A stretch of DNA of 64,000 nt, taken from assembly GCA_020747065.1 (NCBI GenBank), contig JAGMVK010000010.1, forward strand, positions 434,001-498,000, read 5' to 3'. Of this stretch, positions 9,601 to 22,160 are shown in pieces (position 1 is the stretch's first letter; each line of letters starts with the position of its first letter). The notes below the pieces were generated by a model that ran no database searches, was not told the origin of the DNA, and saw only the letters and a program-made list of their open reading frames with translations. The translations under genes and the position numbers were made by a program. Origin of the DNA: Cadophora sp. MPI-SDFR-AT-0126 (Eukaryota; Ascomycota; Leotiomycetes; Helotiales; Ploettnerulaceae).

Positions 9601-12600
9601 GCAAATAAGTCCTAAGTCAACGAACGATTCAAGGGGGCAATGGCATCAAAAGTCTGTCCCTGATGACTAACCAGCTAACAGTCGACCTCAGCCCGTCGAC
9701 GACATACAGCTCAAGCTTGCAGACTAGAGCGCACATCCACCTGCAGTAGTGCGAACTGAAAGTTCATTAGACCGCAAACTAGATCGGAAATATACGTTTC
9801 AGAGTAGATCCAGGGCCGGTCGGGTCAGATGTAGAATTGACGGGAGCTATTCTCGGTGCGAGTCGAGGAAGTGTGCCGTGTCAGAAGGAGATCATATGAC
9901 AAGCCGAAGAGGGGAAGAGAGGATCGTGCGTGGTGATCGACTGGTCGTTGAGCTGCTGATTTCGAGGTTCGGTCGAGTTGGTGGAGCTGTTGTGATGATT
10001 CATGAGAGATGAAAGGGTGGAGCAAATGATGTTGTTCTGTTGGTGGAATGATGTTGGTCTTGAGTGTTCGTTTGAGGTTGAAGGGATTCGGAGATTTTAT
10101 TTTGACGAGCGGGGCTGAAACAAAGTGCTGAAGAAAGAAGGAACGACTGGGGAGACGAAGAAACTGGTATCAAACCAGGCTCTATCTTTCCGAAAAGAAA
10201 CTCCTCAAGACACTGATTAGATTACTTGTCGTATTCAATCGCAAAGTCCTCACCAGCACGAGATAAACTTTCAGAGAAGGCCCGGAAATTGATCATAATC
10301 TCCCCAACTTACAACCCAAAAGAACAGGCGCAGCCACAAACATCCGCCATCATACCCATTCTCTCTCCCCAGAATTCCAAAGGCGCAAGCCGGCAGCATA
10401 TCGCAATGAAACTTGCGTCTACTTGTCTTCCGTAGCGCGCTTCAAATAGAACAGCCTCGTTGCGAGCGTGGCGTCCAATTGTCGCCGTCCAGCCCGCTTG
10501 AGGGTCCAGTGAAAACGAAACGAAGGGCAGAAAACGAAACGTGATGACTTCTGGAAGGATGGCTTCAGACTCTCGGAAATTATTCGACTTTTTGCGAAGT
10601 GCAACAAAGAGTATGAGAGTCTTGTCTTTGATGCAATTCTGGGATAGGAAACGTGGTGTTAGATTGTTTGATGTTGGCGTTGTGGAACGGCTGGATGGGA
10701 GGTATGGATTTGGAAGATGAGAGCCAAGAACCGTCATGTGATGGTGCTGGAGTAGTATTTGTTTACGGGAGACCTTCAGTGAGAGGTTGCGACCGAACAA
10801 GGAACAAAAGATATCATTAAGGAACTCTGGAAGAATTCCAGAAGTGCAAAATGATCAACGCATAGAAAGAGGCAAAGATATGACTTTACATGTGATATCC
10901 CTGAACGACTTCCTAATATGGACGAGACTCATCCCCTCCATCACAAGCGACCCCACCGAGGCTCCTTTCCACGTGTATCGAGGCATTTTGAAACAGAGCC
11001 TCGTCTCTACGCCATCTCGCATTCGGCATCTGGCTCGCGGAAGACATTTCGATTTGAGGAAGGCCACTCACGTCCAAATCAAACCCCGAATCAGATCATC
11101 CTCAGCAGCCAATATATCGGGCTAGTCATTTGAACCATGACCTTCCAAGATCCAAATCAAAACCCTGAAGATCGACCGGTCAGCTCAACGACGGTAAGTC
11201 GCATTGGCAAGGACCTGGGACGAAAAGGCAGACAACGCATACGGAAGCAAAAACGAGACAGAAAAGCAAATTGCAAACGCGTAGAGAGAAAAACTTTTCA
11301 GACCATATACGGCGATAAGATATAGACACGAGACACTTAGGAGATAATTAATAGGAAGAGATGGAGAGAAGAAAAAGTCTGAAGAAGATCTTTCAAATCG
11401 ATTGCCTAAAGCATCCACTTCAGCCTCAAAATCCCCCATCTCTCAAGCCTAAGCTCCCCAGGTCCTCCCTCCATCTCCCACACAAAGTACCCTCTTTCGA
11501 AACTCAAATCTCGGAGCCGTGGATCAGCCTCAGAACGGAAAAAGGAGATCACCACGCCAACTAACGGGGTGGAGAGACATCAGAATGTTCCAATCCCCAC
11601 TCTTTCAATCTATTCTCACATCCAATCCACTTCATTGATCAAATTCCCAACGGAAAGGACGTGGACATGATCGTCAACCAGCCTCCCCTTCCCTCGCCTC
11701 GCCTACTTTCTTTTGAATCCACCTCGAACTCACTCATCCACCAGACAGACTGACATCCATGGCTCCACTCACGAAATATCCACCAACCAGCTCCTCCAAA
11801 CTGACTCCATTCCTCAACGGGGACGATCCCGTCTCCTCGGGTACGGGAGTGCCAAACCCGTCAGACAAGAGACCAAGAACAGGCAGGACAGACGCAGACG
11901 ACGCGGAGATTGCCTTTACGCCCAAACACTCGGGATCCTGGACCCTCCCCTATCGTCCGCTTCTGATCATGCTCCGTCCGCTAGCTTACCAGAGAACAGG
12001 AAGGGAGAAAAATCGCACTCCACAAGCAGGGCTGGCCAAGTAAGATTTGACGAGGTGTCTCTCTAACATTTTGTTGCCGTGTGAGTTGCCTGTGGTGAGT
12101 TCAGGTCGGTGAAAAACAGAGACACGGCAGTCGTTTGAGTCTGATTTGGTGTGCAAGTCATGTATGTCTGCGAAATAGCTCCCGGGGAAGGGCAAATACG
12201 AAACTCACTTCCCCTGATTCGGATGAACACTTTCTTTCAACAAATGGCCAACCAATCAACCACCTCTATTCCCTTTGGATGTAACCGCATCGGCTCCTAG
12301 CCGAAATTTGAGTTTCTGGAACCTCTCTGACTCCACTCTCCGTGTCTCGCTCAGACAAAATAATGCACAGGCGCGCGGACACACACGCGTGCACGCCCAC
12401 AAGGCTTTAGAAGGTTTCCAGAAGGCCACTAGAACGATTCGTGAGGCCTTCCTTTGCTTCTAACGTCGAAGCCTAAATTTCGAAATTTAAAATTGAGTTT
12501 CTGCCTCTGCTATGATGCATCCACTCGGATGCAGTGGGTCGTGTATTTTACCTTTGCATTTCGTCTGTGCTGGTGAAAAAGTCTGAATGATTGACAAAAT

Positions 12601-13400
12601 GACTCGTTTGAGTGTTATTCAATTTATTGTATGCAGGCAGAAAAACCGTGAATTGGCTTTTTGGATTAAATGCAGTGAGGAAGGGGTGTGATGGGGAATA
12701 CGGACCCAATATGCAATGTACGCTCTGCGGAAGGATATGTGGAGTGATTAGTGTCCAGATGCAGGAACAAGAAACATGTCTGCAGGGTCTCGGGGAGGAA
12801 AGGCAAGCCACCGGCCTCTTCCTCATCCCCTGTCCCAACACATCAAACTAGCAGACGGATCTTCATTGCCCTCTTTCAGCCCCTGCTCCTCATCCTCAAA
12901 CACCACACCCAAGATGAGATGAAAACTCTCCATGCAAATTCTGTGGCACAGGAACCCATCTTGACCACTTAAATACCTCAATCTACATAGCCCCTGCATA
13001 TCCTGAATACAGCAGGGCAGGCATATCGGTAGTGTAATGCAGGGCAGGGACGAACCCTCCACCCTTTCTCCCCCAGTTCATGCAGCTATCGCGGTCAAGT
13101 GTCCATTAGAGGGTGGAACGCTGGAACAAGTAGAAACACACCAGAAGCTGTGGAAACAACCGGGGCCAGGAGCCGGTGTTCTGATCCTTGGTTCGCCATG
13201 TGAGAGGCAGGGAAAGGGGAAGAGGAGGAGATAGTCCGAGGTAGAGGGTTTGAGGTTGGTGTCGTTGGCTTGGACGGTGATTTTGTTGTTGCTGCGTTTC
13301 TGTGGTGACATGCTGTGCGAGGAGGCTGGAAACTTTGCTCCTTATCTTATCCTGACTTTTCCGATCCTTGCTCGTGCAGGAGAAGGAGAGAAAAAAGTAA
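9601..13400. other. Gene desert, part 2 (no gene recognised)
   Basis: Nothing identifiable. The longest open frames (for example at 10309-10800 on minus and 11759-12043 on plus) show no domain, no consistent splice extension and biased low-complexity content. Composition is balanced, unlike the AT-rich islands elsewhere in the window. Confidence 0.5.
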
Positions 13401-16400
13401 ATAGTCGCGCCCGCTCTCATCGCGCTTGACCGTCCTTTTGGAAGTGCTTTTGTCCCCCTTCACTCAGCTTGAGGCGTGTATTACGACAAAAGAGAGGAGG
13501 CAGGATGCTGAAACCAACGACGGCAAAACCTTTTCCAATTCCCTCTTTCCTCAATATGAGATAATTATCATCGTATCATATACCTACCCCAGACCAGGAT
13601 TTCCCTTCCCTTCTTCCGGCCGTTATTCTGGAGTTTCTCCCCCAGTAATTACTCCGTGTCGTCGTGTAATCATAGCCGTCCGTTACCCTCGGTACCGAAT
13701 TACCGTTCCTCGCTTCTGATCAATCGAAATGAGGTCAGATCAAGTTTTTTTTCTCCCCATTCGGCCCTCCAGGTTCTGAGCCTTTCACAAGCAAGCCAAT
13801 TTCCAAGTCGCCGAACTGATGTTCCACACGAGATATCCGGCTCTCTGTGTCTCTGTTGCCGCCTGGTTGCAGCTTGCATCTGCGCGACCGCATCTGCATG
13901 TCTCTCGGTCGGCAAGCCTGTTGAGGTATTGCGCCAGATTGATTTGCGGTTCTTTTGCGGTGGCTTGCGATGCGGCTAAAGACGTTTTGCGTTTCGGACG
14001 GACCTGTGTCTTCGCCGCTTCGGTGACTTCTGTCCTCTTGTCGCACTTCTCGGAGACGGGAGGACATCTCCTAGTTCTTAATTGTCCGTGAAGGGCCATC
14101 TGTCCGAGACGAGAAACGAGACCGAGGTCCTTACCGTATGATGCGCACGGCACTGTAGGCAAGTAGGTTGGTTGGATGAGCAAAAGAGAGGGGAGGTTTG
14201 GGTCGACAGAATTGCCCATTCCGGGTTGATGGCTACGCTGTGTGGTGAGAAGAGCCGAGACGAGACCATTTCCTTGGAATTGATCAGTTGATACCTGAAT
14301 AAGAGAAGAGCAATGAGATCATTCTTGATTGCAGCGAAGTCCGTACCGAGGAATTGGGTCTGGATGGCAGATTGGCAGAAAGGTTGGCAGAAAGAAGAAG
14401 GAATTCTTATCTCTCGCCATCAAAAGCAGGAATCGTATCACAAACACACAGTCCACACCCAGCTCAAAATTTACACTGCTCAGGTCACAGAACAGGCCGC
14501 ATAAAGATTTGGTGAGGTGAGCTTGCTTTTGGTGACACGGAAGCAATGTAAGAGGACAGGGAGGGCATCAGAGAATCTTCCCTCCGTGCCCATTCTACTG
14601 CAACTTCTAGGCGTCGATCCGGTTCGACTTCCGCGGCTGTCTGCATGGATTGGGACTGATCGTCAGGGGTACGAAAGGAAGGAAGGAAGGAAACCTGCAG
14701 GGTGGAATTTCCGTCGCACGGCCGATGCCGTTGGTTTGGTTACTGAGCTGGATTGGTTTCGGGCCTTATGCGATGAGATGTGATAGATCAAGAGGCTAAT
14801 AATGAATTGATACTTTGATATGAAGCAGCTCTGAAAAGCAAGCAAACGGAAGAGAATGCCTCTGAATCTTGCTTTTCCCGCTATGATTTTCCCCAGTCTA
14901 GCTTTCTGTCAATAACCAAGGATGAGTCAAGACAGTGGTAGTAACGATGACTCGAGAAGAGTTTCTTTTTGATCCTGTCATTTACCGTTGTTTATCTGAC
15001 GAAGCATATAGCCGCGATCGCAATATCCATGCGATTGATACTCACTCAGCCTCCATACCAACGACGGAGCCGAAGTCTTGGTCGAAGCACAACAGAACAC
15101 CACAGCCGCCATCGTGTACCCAAATCTAATCTGGGAAGACCTTTACATTTTCTATGGGATCTTTGTATGACGTTGTCGTGTAATCAGGCGCAAGTGGACG
15201 TGTAACACACCAACGTCGTGAGACTCGATAGAAGCATCCGAGGAAGAAAGAAGGCCAAAGGATCGTAAGCTGGTTCTCTGCTTGTAGTACTGGGATGTAA
15301 AGAGGTTATCGTCAGTTATTGGCACGCCGACTAGAATTGTTGCGCTGAGAATGACTTGGCTGGGCTCAGCGCACTGCTTAGGACAGAACATTCTGTAATG
15401 TTTCGGTCGGTTCACTGCTGACACAGGATAGGGATCGTAGTCACCGTTCCTGTTTGGCCCCCGAGACAAGGCAGTCTCTGGTACACAAACCCGACCGAAA
15501 ATCAGAAATCAAGAGAAGTGGAGTAGTGACAGCGGATAGGCGCAGAAACAGTTTAGTTTATCGCTCGCGGGGAGAATGGAGAACTGCCGGACTGGCGGTA
15601 CGCTAATGTCAGGAACAGAAAGCCCCGAGCAGCCCCTAGTTAATCCCAATTTCCAAGACTCTATCTGCCGCCTCTGGATCTCTTATCACCACATCATCAA
15701 AATATCTCAATGAGATTAAAAACGAGGCTCAAAATAAACCGGTCCAGCCACCTACTCCACCTGCTCTTGCCGTCCAACTGCCTAGCGACCGGAACAACCG
15801 AATATGGAGCCGGAGTGGATCAAACATCCTGTATCAGGACTAACAAAACTCAAAATCGATTGAGCGTTCGTCCTGCCTTCACGCATGGCCAGACAAGGTT
15901 CATTTGTTTGGGTTGAACCAAAAGTTCGGATTGCATGACTCTGCAGGATAAGATTGGACAGGATACGGATTGAGAGATAAGAACAAATTCGGGATTGAGA
16001 TCCGGAGTCCGGATGTGCATGCATATGCTTGCTCGGTGTCAAATCACGTTCCTCTCTATGCGAGTCTGTGTACGAGTCTGGAAAATGGAGAACGTAAAAT
16101 TTTTGGAGGGTAGGTCCTGGTTGTGTCATGAAAACCGTTGAGATTCGAACTCTACACGCACGGGAGAAGAGGTCGTGCGTAGAAGGTTTCTAGAAACATT
16201 CTCACGAGGAAGGACCCTGGATTTTGGGATCTGAATCATCGCGGGAATGGAGATTTGATGCCGGTAGGGTGCAGCCAAAGCAATTGAAGTCAATTCTCAA
16301 CACTACCAACAGAGACATCAAATAAACTCAAACTCGGTCAAGCCAAAACGGCCTCGTTTATACGTTGATTATTGGTTGTCAGATTAGTCCCTTGATGGAT

Positions 16401-19400
16401 CAGTGCTGTGCTATGATTTGCAATGTGATGTGACAGATTCAGCGCGGCGTGTCCATCGACGTGACATCTCATTTTCAAATCAAACAAAAATGTCTGTTCC
16501 TTCACCTCCAGCCATGTCGTATGCGCGTATGACTCGTCTTTTGCGACAGCCAGTCGGATATTCAAACCCGTAATATCAAGCAGTGAAAGTACTCCGCCAC
16601 AACCGTCGGATGTCGTCTCAATGTTGTCAAATCAGTTGTGATGGAGGCGTCAGATATCTCCTGCATCTTTACAATCCAGTGAAAGATGTATTCGCTGGCT
16701 CCGTTTGGTGATGCTGTTGCCAGCCAGCTGGTGCTCAAGGCTCCCAATATATACCCAATACAATAGTCAGGAATCGGCATAGCCACAGCGCAACACGGCC
16801 TCATCCAACAGGTCGCCACGCCTCACCCCTCCCACAAATCACCAGCCCGAAACCAGACTCTCTGAATCACGACGACCGCAAGTCGCAGATCATATCTCTA
16901 GGCGCCATGCTTTGAACCTGGCGGATAAGCCACGCCACGCGACGCGACGGGCCGGGATATAAAACAGAGTCCCGAATCAGGTACCAAGCTGACTCGGATC
17001 CGCTCGTTTGTAGGTTCGCCCTTGATTTCATCTCATCTTTTACGACTTTGCGACGAGAGATGGATAGTTCGATATTGAACTTAATTTGTTCAGTGATAAG
17101 TCATGCATTACTGGTTGTGTCTGTTTCTGGGGTGGGTGGCGTGTCTTCAATACTGATTTGCGATGGGCTGAACTAGGCACATCGTAGGCGGCTGAGGGCG
17201 AGAGCCGTTAGGTTGGGTTTGGTTTGGCGCATCCAGGTGGTTGGTTCAGATTGGACTCAGGGGATTTCGGCAGTTTTGCTGAAACGGCGGGTTTTGTTGC
17301 CACGGATACTTTTTATTGTTGAATGCTGGCTATTGATTTGATATGCCCCGTCCAAATTCCTCCGACTTCTTGCCTCTCAGCATTCAGCTTACCGTAAAAG
17401 GATTGCCTCCTCTGTGCAGTATCAACACCTTGGGCAGTCCTCCTTTGAAATGTCTATCAATTCCCATGTCACATCCAAACGCCCACCGACCCAGCAATCC
17501 ATTCGCCCCTGTCCAGTACCACGGCGCCATTCCGCTTCCGGCGTATGGAATAATATACCCCTGTCTTCCAGCGCCCAAATCGGCGTCCCGAGACATCCAC
17601 CCCAGCTGTGGGTGTGCTAGGAACCGGTCCCCGGTACGCTTGAGGCCTGGCGAGAGGATACTAACATGAATGTAGGCAGGCCAAAGTCTATTAGAGATGT
17701 GCTTGGTGAGGGTTAGGGAATTTAGTTAGGGGTTTTGGCATGCTTTGCGTCGTTAGTGAGTAAGAGGCAATTGAGATCGACTGGGAGATGGGCTTGTCCT
17801 TTTTTCTGGAAAAGATTTGTGTGTGCGTGTGCGTGGTGGATTTGCTGTGCTGAAAGGGAGAGGGCTTCGGGCTTTTTTCTGGATAGTGTTGGGCTGTAAT
17901 CAGACAGACAGCACAGGCGAGACATGCTGAACCAAGCCTTGCGGTAGATGCAAGCAAATGCCAGCGGGGAGGCGGGTAGGCTGATTACGGTGGATGCATG
18001 GCCGTTATTCAGGGCGCGAAGTGGATGCGTTAGGGCTTGTGTTGTGTTGACAGGTGCCGACTGGACGGTCATCGTCTACGCGTGGAAGTGGATAATTGTC
18101 TCCATTGGAACTTTGTGGATGCCTTCCAAAAATCTTCGTTCGTTCGAAATGCTGACTTGGATCAGGCCTTCGTGGAGCATTAATTTGATTCTGAACAAAC
18201 GGTTTGCTGACGGGGATTTGTGGTTTGAATTTCTTGTTCAGTGGTATTTTAGGGTCTGGATGCTGGCTTTGACCATGCTGAGAGAAGGACAGGACAGGTC
18301 AGAGTTTTTCGAGAATGTTTTGTATCGCGCACTGACTGATATTTTATTATCGAGTGCATGAGCCCTGGGCTGAAGTCTGAAGAGTAGGAGCAGCGCAGGA
18401 AGACAAGGCTCAGCGCTCAGCGTAAACTTTACTTACAGTTCACCATGAATCGTGGAATGGGGTGTGCAAGTGTAACCTCTGACGATGGTGCTGAGCCTCT
18501 GAGGCTGACGGCAAACAATTGTAACGATACGACGAAAGTCGAGTTACTCGTCCAGGCGGTCCTTTTGCTGTGCAAGCCCAAGTATTGGCAGTGCGACCTT
18601 TTCATCAGCAGACATTCCACGCAAAGCAAGAGACATTCAATAATAGGCAGAGCTGATGATCTGGTGATCCTGCCCAGACAGAAGGAATGGGAATGGATTC
18701 ATCAGGGATTGCTTGAATGTATCTTTCGTCGAACCGAACTCTGTGCTGTATCCGTATCCATCAGACATAAATTTGAAATTTGAAAGTCCTAGAGCCGTAA
18801 CCAGAAAAAGTGCGACCCAGGAAAATCCCATACCATGCAAGCCCACATCATCATGTCCATCCATCCCCCCATGGCGATATCCACAATCCGTCCATCTCAT
18901 TTCTCGGACAGGGGCATGTAGAATGCTGCACCTCCGTTTCCAGACCTCGGTACCCTGTGCTGGGGCTTGATGCTAATCTTGCTAGCGAATCCCAGACCTC
19001 CGGGTTGTTTTTCCTTCCCGTCCAAATTATCTCCACCCCCTTTTTTTTGCCTGCTTGTTGGGTTGCGTTGGTTTGCTCCCACGTTCGCTGGCCGCGTCGT
19101 TCGAAAAAGTGCAGATGCTTACCCCTTTTCGGCTGGACTTGATCACTTCCTTTTCAAGTTGGTTCTCGGTATATGATATGACACTATGAGGATATGATCA
19201 AAACGAAGAAAGGGAAACAGAATGCGACGAGCGACTCACTCACATCAGTCGTCGGCTCTTTGAGAACTCTTCGCCAACCAGCTATGCTTAGACAGCCTGT
19301 GCTCAGCACCCAAGAAACAGTACCTTTTCATAGGTCTCTAGCTGAAGACTCGTAACCACTCGCACGCAGAGGGCCGTCTTGTCGGAGATACATAGCTACG

Positions 19401-19600
19401 GTACGGCAAAGCCAGACGAGACGAGACGACGGCGAGCCAGCCAACTGTCGTCCTGAAGCACTATCTATAATCTACAATAATAGTTACCTGCTACAGTGCC
19501 GAATCGCAGTCCCTCGTGCCTCGCCTCAATGCTTTCACATCTTCCTTTTTGCTGATGGCCATTAGGCTTCAATTTTGAATTCAGCCCCCTGCCAGCTGGT
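13401..19600. other. Gene desert, part 3 (no gene recognised)
   Basis: No supported gene. Open frames such as 17948-18361 (137 codons, plus) and 13785-14219 (minus) do not resemble known proteins. A TATA-like sequence (GATATAAAAC) occurs at about 16956-16965 after a GC-rich CGCGACG stretch, which could be a promoter of an unseen transcript. GT-rich microsatellite sequence lies near 17817-17840. Confidence 0.45.
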
Positions 19601-22160
19601 CGGTCCGGCCTGCCTTGCCCTCTGCCCCGACCCTCGTGCTCTTCTCATTTCGATGTGTCTCTTGACTCTCCTCTGCTTCCGTGTTCCCCTAGTCCCAAAT
19701 CCAGTCCCAATCCCGCGCAGCCGTTCCTAATCCTTGAAGTCTGACTTCCCTTGAGTTTGTCGTGGAATTGCCCATGCCCCAGTACCCTTGCTCATGCTCA
19801 CTCACTCCCTCACCCACCCTCGCTGCCCATGTCCATGGCTGTTCGCCCTATTCTGCGTTCCCCTGCACTTGCCCTGGCTGCCTCGTCGGCTACCCCTGGC
19901 TTGTTGGCTTGGGGGCACCCTGGTCAACGCTGAAGCCCAAAGGAAGGGAAAGGGAGATCTCCTCCCTTGTCAGTCTGGCATGTAATCATCGCTCGTATAA
20001 GACACTGGAAAGCCCCTTCCCTCGACGAACGAAAAAAATATTATTCCTCAGAGCAGTTCATCGAGTGCGTCCTACTAATATCTACCACTCTTTCTCTCCT
20101 CACCATCAATAAATCGTCTCGATTTGGATCTGCCAGCCTCACTTGCATCGTCTCATCTCATCTCACTTGCTGCTGCACTACGCCTGCACTGCATATCCTG
20201 TTACTCACGATACTCACTCTACCACCGAACAAGAAGGACGGAAGACTCATCAGCACTTCCTCCTGCTGCACGATTCCGCCTGCCTGCATTGCAGCTGGAC
20301 ACGAAACAGAAAAAGACCAAACACCCACATATTGGCATCTTCCATAAAAGCCGGGCATCATCCATCCGATATCCCAGCAGAGAAGTGCAGAGGACAGACA
20401 GGAAAGCAATCCATCCACTGCCAAATTCCATCATCACAAGATCCGATCGTGCCTGTACGCACCCTTTTGCCGGCAGCAGTTCACGCAAGATCCCTATCCC
20501 TATCCTATCCCTCATCTCGGACCCTAGCCTCCACTTACTCCTACTGTGCATCTCGGCTACGCACATTCGACCGGCATTAAGGTCACAGCTCCCGCCCAGC
20601 TCAGTCGCGCCGTCGCAGACACTGTCGCAAAGTCTCGGATTGTCAAAGCAACCCAAATCTTAACAGACGCATAATAATCAGCGATCGGCCCACACTGACT
20701 CCTGCCATTCCTTCTGGAAAACTTCTGCGACGCATCCCTTTACCTGGTTCGAAAACGACGAGAGTCGAAAAGTTGACAACATAAGCTATAAGCATCAATC
20801 AACCGACCTGCATACAGATTTCGCGAGCCCAACTTTTTTTTTTGGTTCCTCGGAATATTGCCGCTCTCCTATTCAGGAGGCAGACAGCGTTGCGTACCCA
20901 ACATCAAAGTGAGTCAGACAGATGATATTCCTTGCCTCCAATCTCCAAGCTTGCATCGCACCAATCTTTCAAATGCCGGATACATTAATTGCATCGCATC
21001 GCATCGCATTTGTGGCGATCCTTTGATTTGGCAGCATTGGACATCTCTTTCACAACGCCGGTATATATACTTGAGGCATCCATCGCTGACCATGACTTCT
21101 CCAGCTTCCACAACCACACAAATCCACCATGATGATTTCCTTAGAAGTCAGCTCCTGCAATATGGGCCGAGGCGCATACGACACGACAGGCGTCCCCAAG
21201 CCTCCTCCACCGAAGCCTAGATAAGGACCGCGAAGGATCCTCATCTCATCGACTCCTTCGAGCGTCAAGCACACATCTTCAAGACTGAAGACTATCACGC
21301 GCGACTCGTTCCAGTCGCAGACGCGCCACGCGCTCTGCCTTTGCGTCCCCAAACCTCGTCTTGCCGTCTTCGAAAGATCATACGCATGACATACCATACC
21401 ATTCTCAGATACACCGTTTTCGGCTCCAAAAGACCCTTCTAATACGTATCGTGTTTTTGCACCAGCAACCTGTTCTTGTATCGTATCCTGTACATTACCA
21501 CGACTCGCGACGATTCTCCTTTTCAAATTCCGACCTTTTCTGTCCGCATGCTAGCTGGAGCCCGAGTGTTCGGTTCGATCGATTCGTCGCCACAATACCC
21601 CTTTTCAGCTCGCTGATCTCGCTCTGGACCGACCCGTCGTTTTCCAACCGACAAAATTTCCTCGCATCGCATTGTATCGCACGCATCAGCCTCCTTGCTT
21701 CAGCAAGCTGTGATCCACAGTCCCCCTGCCATGCATCTCCCTTCTCCACATCGACGACGGATGAAGAAAAAACCATCCACCAACACAAAAGTTCTTCTCG
21801 GTTTCGGTTCGGAGTACATCCAAAAATGGGAACATATCTTGGGTACAGGCAGGCATGGCGTTGCATTTAGATCGGCTCTGTACTATTTTTGATTTCCTTC
21901 GATCCGCCTTTTGCAGACCTGTAACACCACACCTCATCGCCTGTCTCATCACCACCAGTCTCGTTCTCCTTGCATTTATTTCCTCCGGCTACACAAAATG
22001 GGTCTATTTTTCATCATTTCTCAGGAGCGCAAAAAAACATAACTTGGGTATTTCGGGGAGGGGTTAAAAAATCGGTTTCCTTGCTTTGCCTGTTCCAGCA
22101 TATAGACTTTTGCTTGTTGGTTTTGATTTTGTCATGTTTCACACTTGATTGAGCTCGCGC
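19601..22160 (+). ncRNA. Leader-like or non-coding transcribed segment (tentative)
   Basis: For about 2.5 kb the plus strand is rich in C and T with CATC, CTCAC and TTCC words, relatively poor in purine runs, and studded with many short open frames. It reads like the very long 5' leaders of some fungal regulatory genes. No main coding region follows: the next recognised gene is ARPC5 about 2.5 kb further on. A GCATC tandem (four copies) sits at 20991-21009. This may be a long non-coding transcript, a leader of a gene that I cannot recognise, or plain intergenic DNA. Confidence 0.25.
20991..21009. repeat. GCATC pentamer microsatellite
   Basis: Four tandem copies of GCATC, the last incomplete, in a pyrimidine-biased stretch. 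Confidence 0.7.

Noticed and set aside
11759..12043. Open frame beginning MAPLTKYPP on plus
   Set aside because: The start looks plausible, but the rest is unstructured, has no convincing downstream exon, and resembles nothing known.
17948..18361. 137-codon open frame on plus
   Set aside because: No resemblance to a known protein and no supporting splice context. Length is expected by chance in 18 kb.
20124..20663. 179-codon open frame on plus in the leader-like region
   Set aside because: Low-complexity Ser/Pro/His-rich content driven by the CT bias, overlapping equally long frames in the other two phases. No domain.
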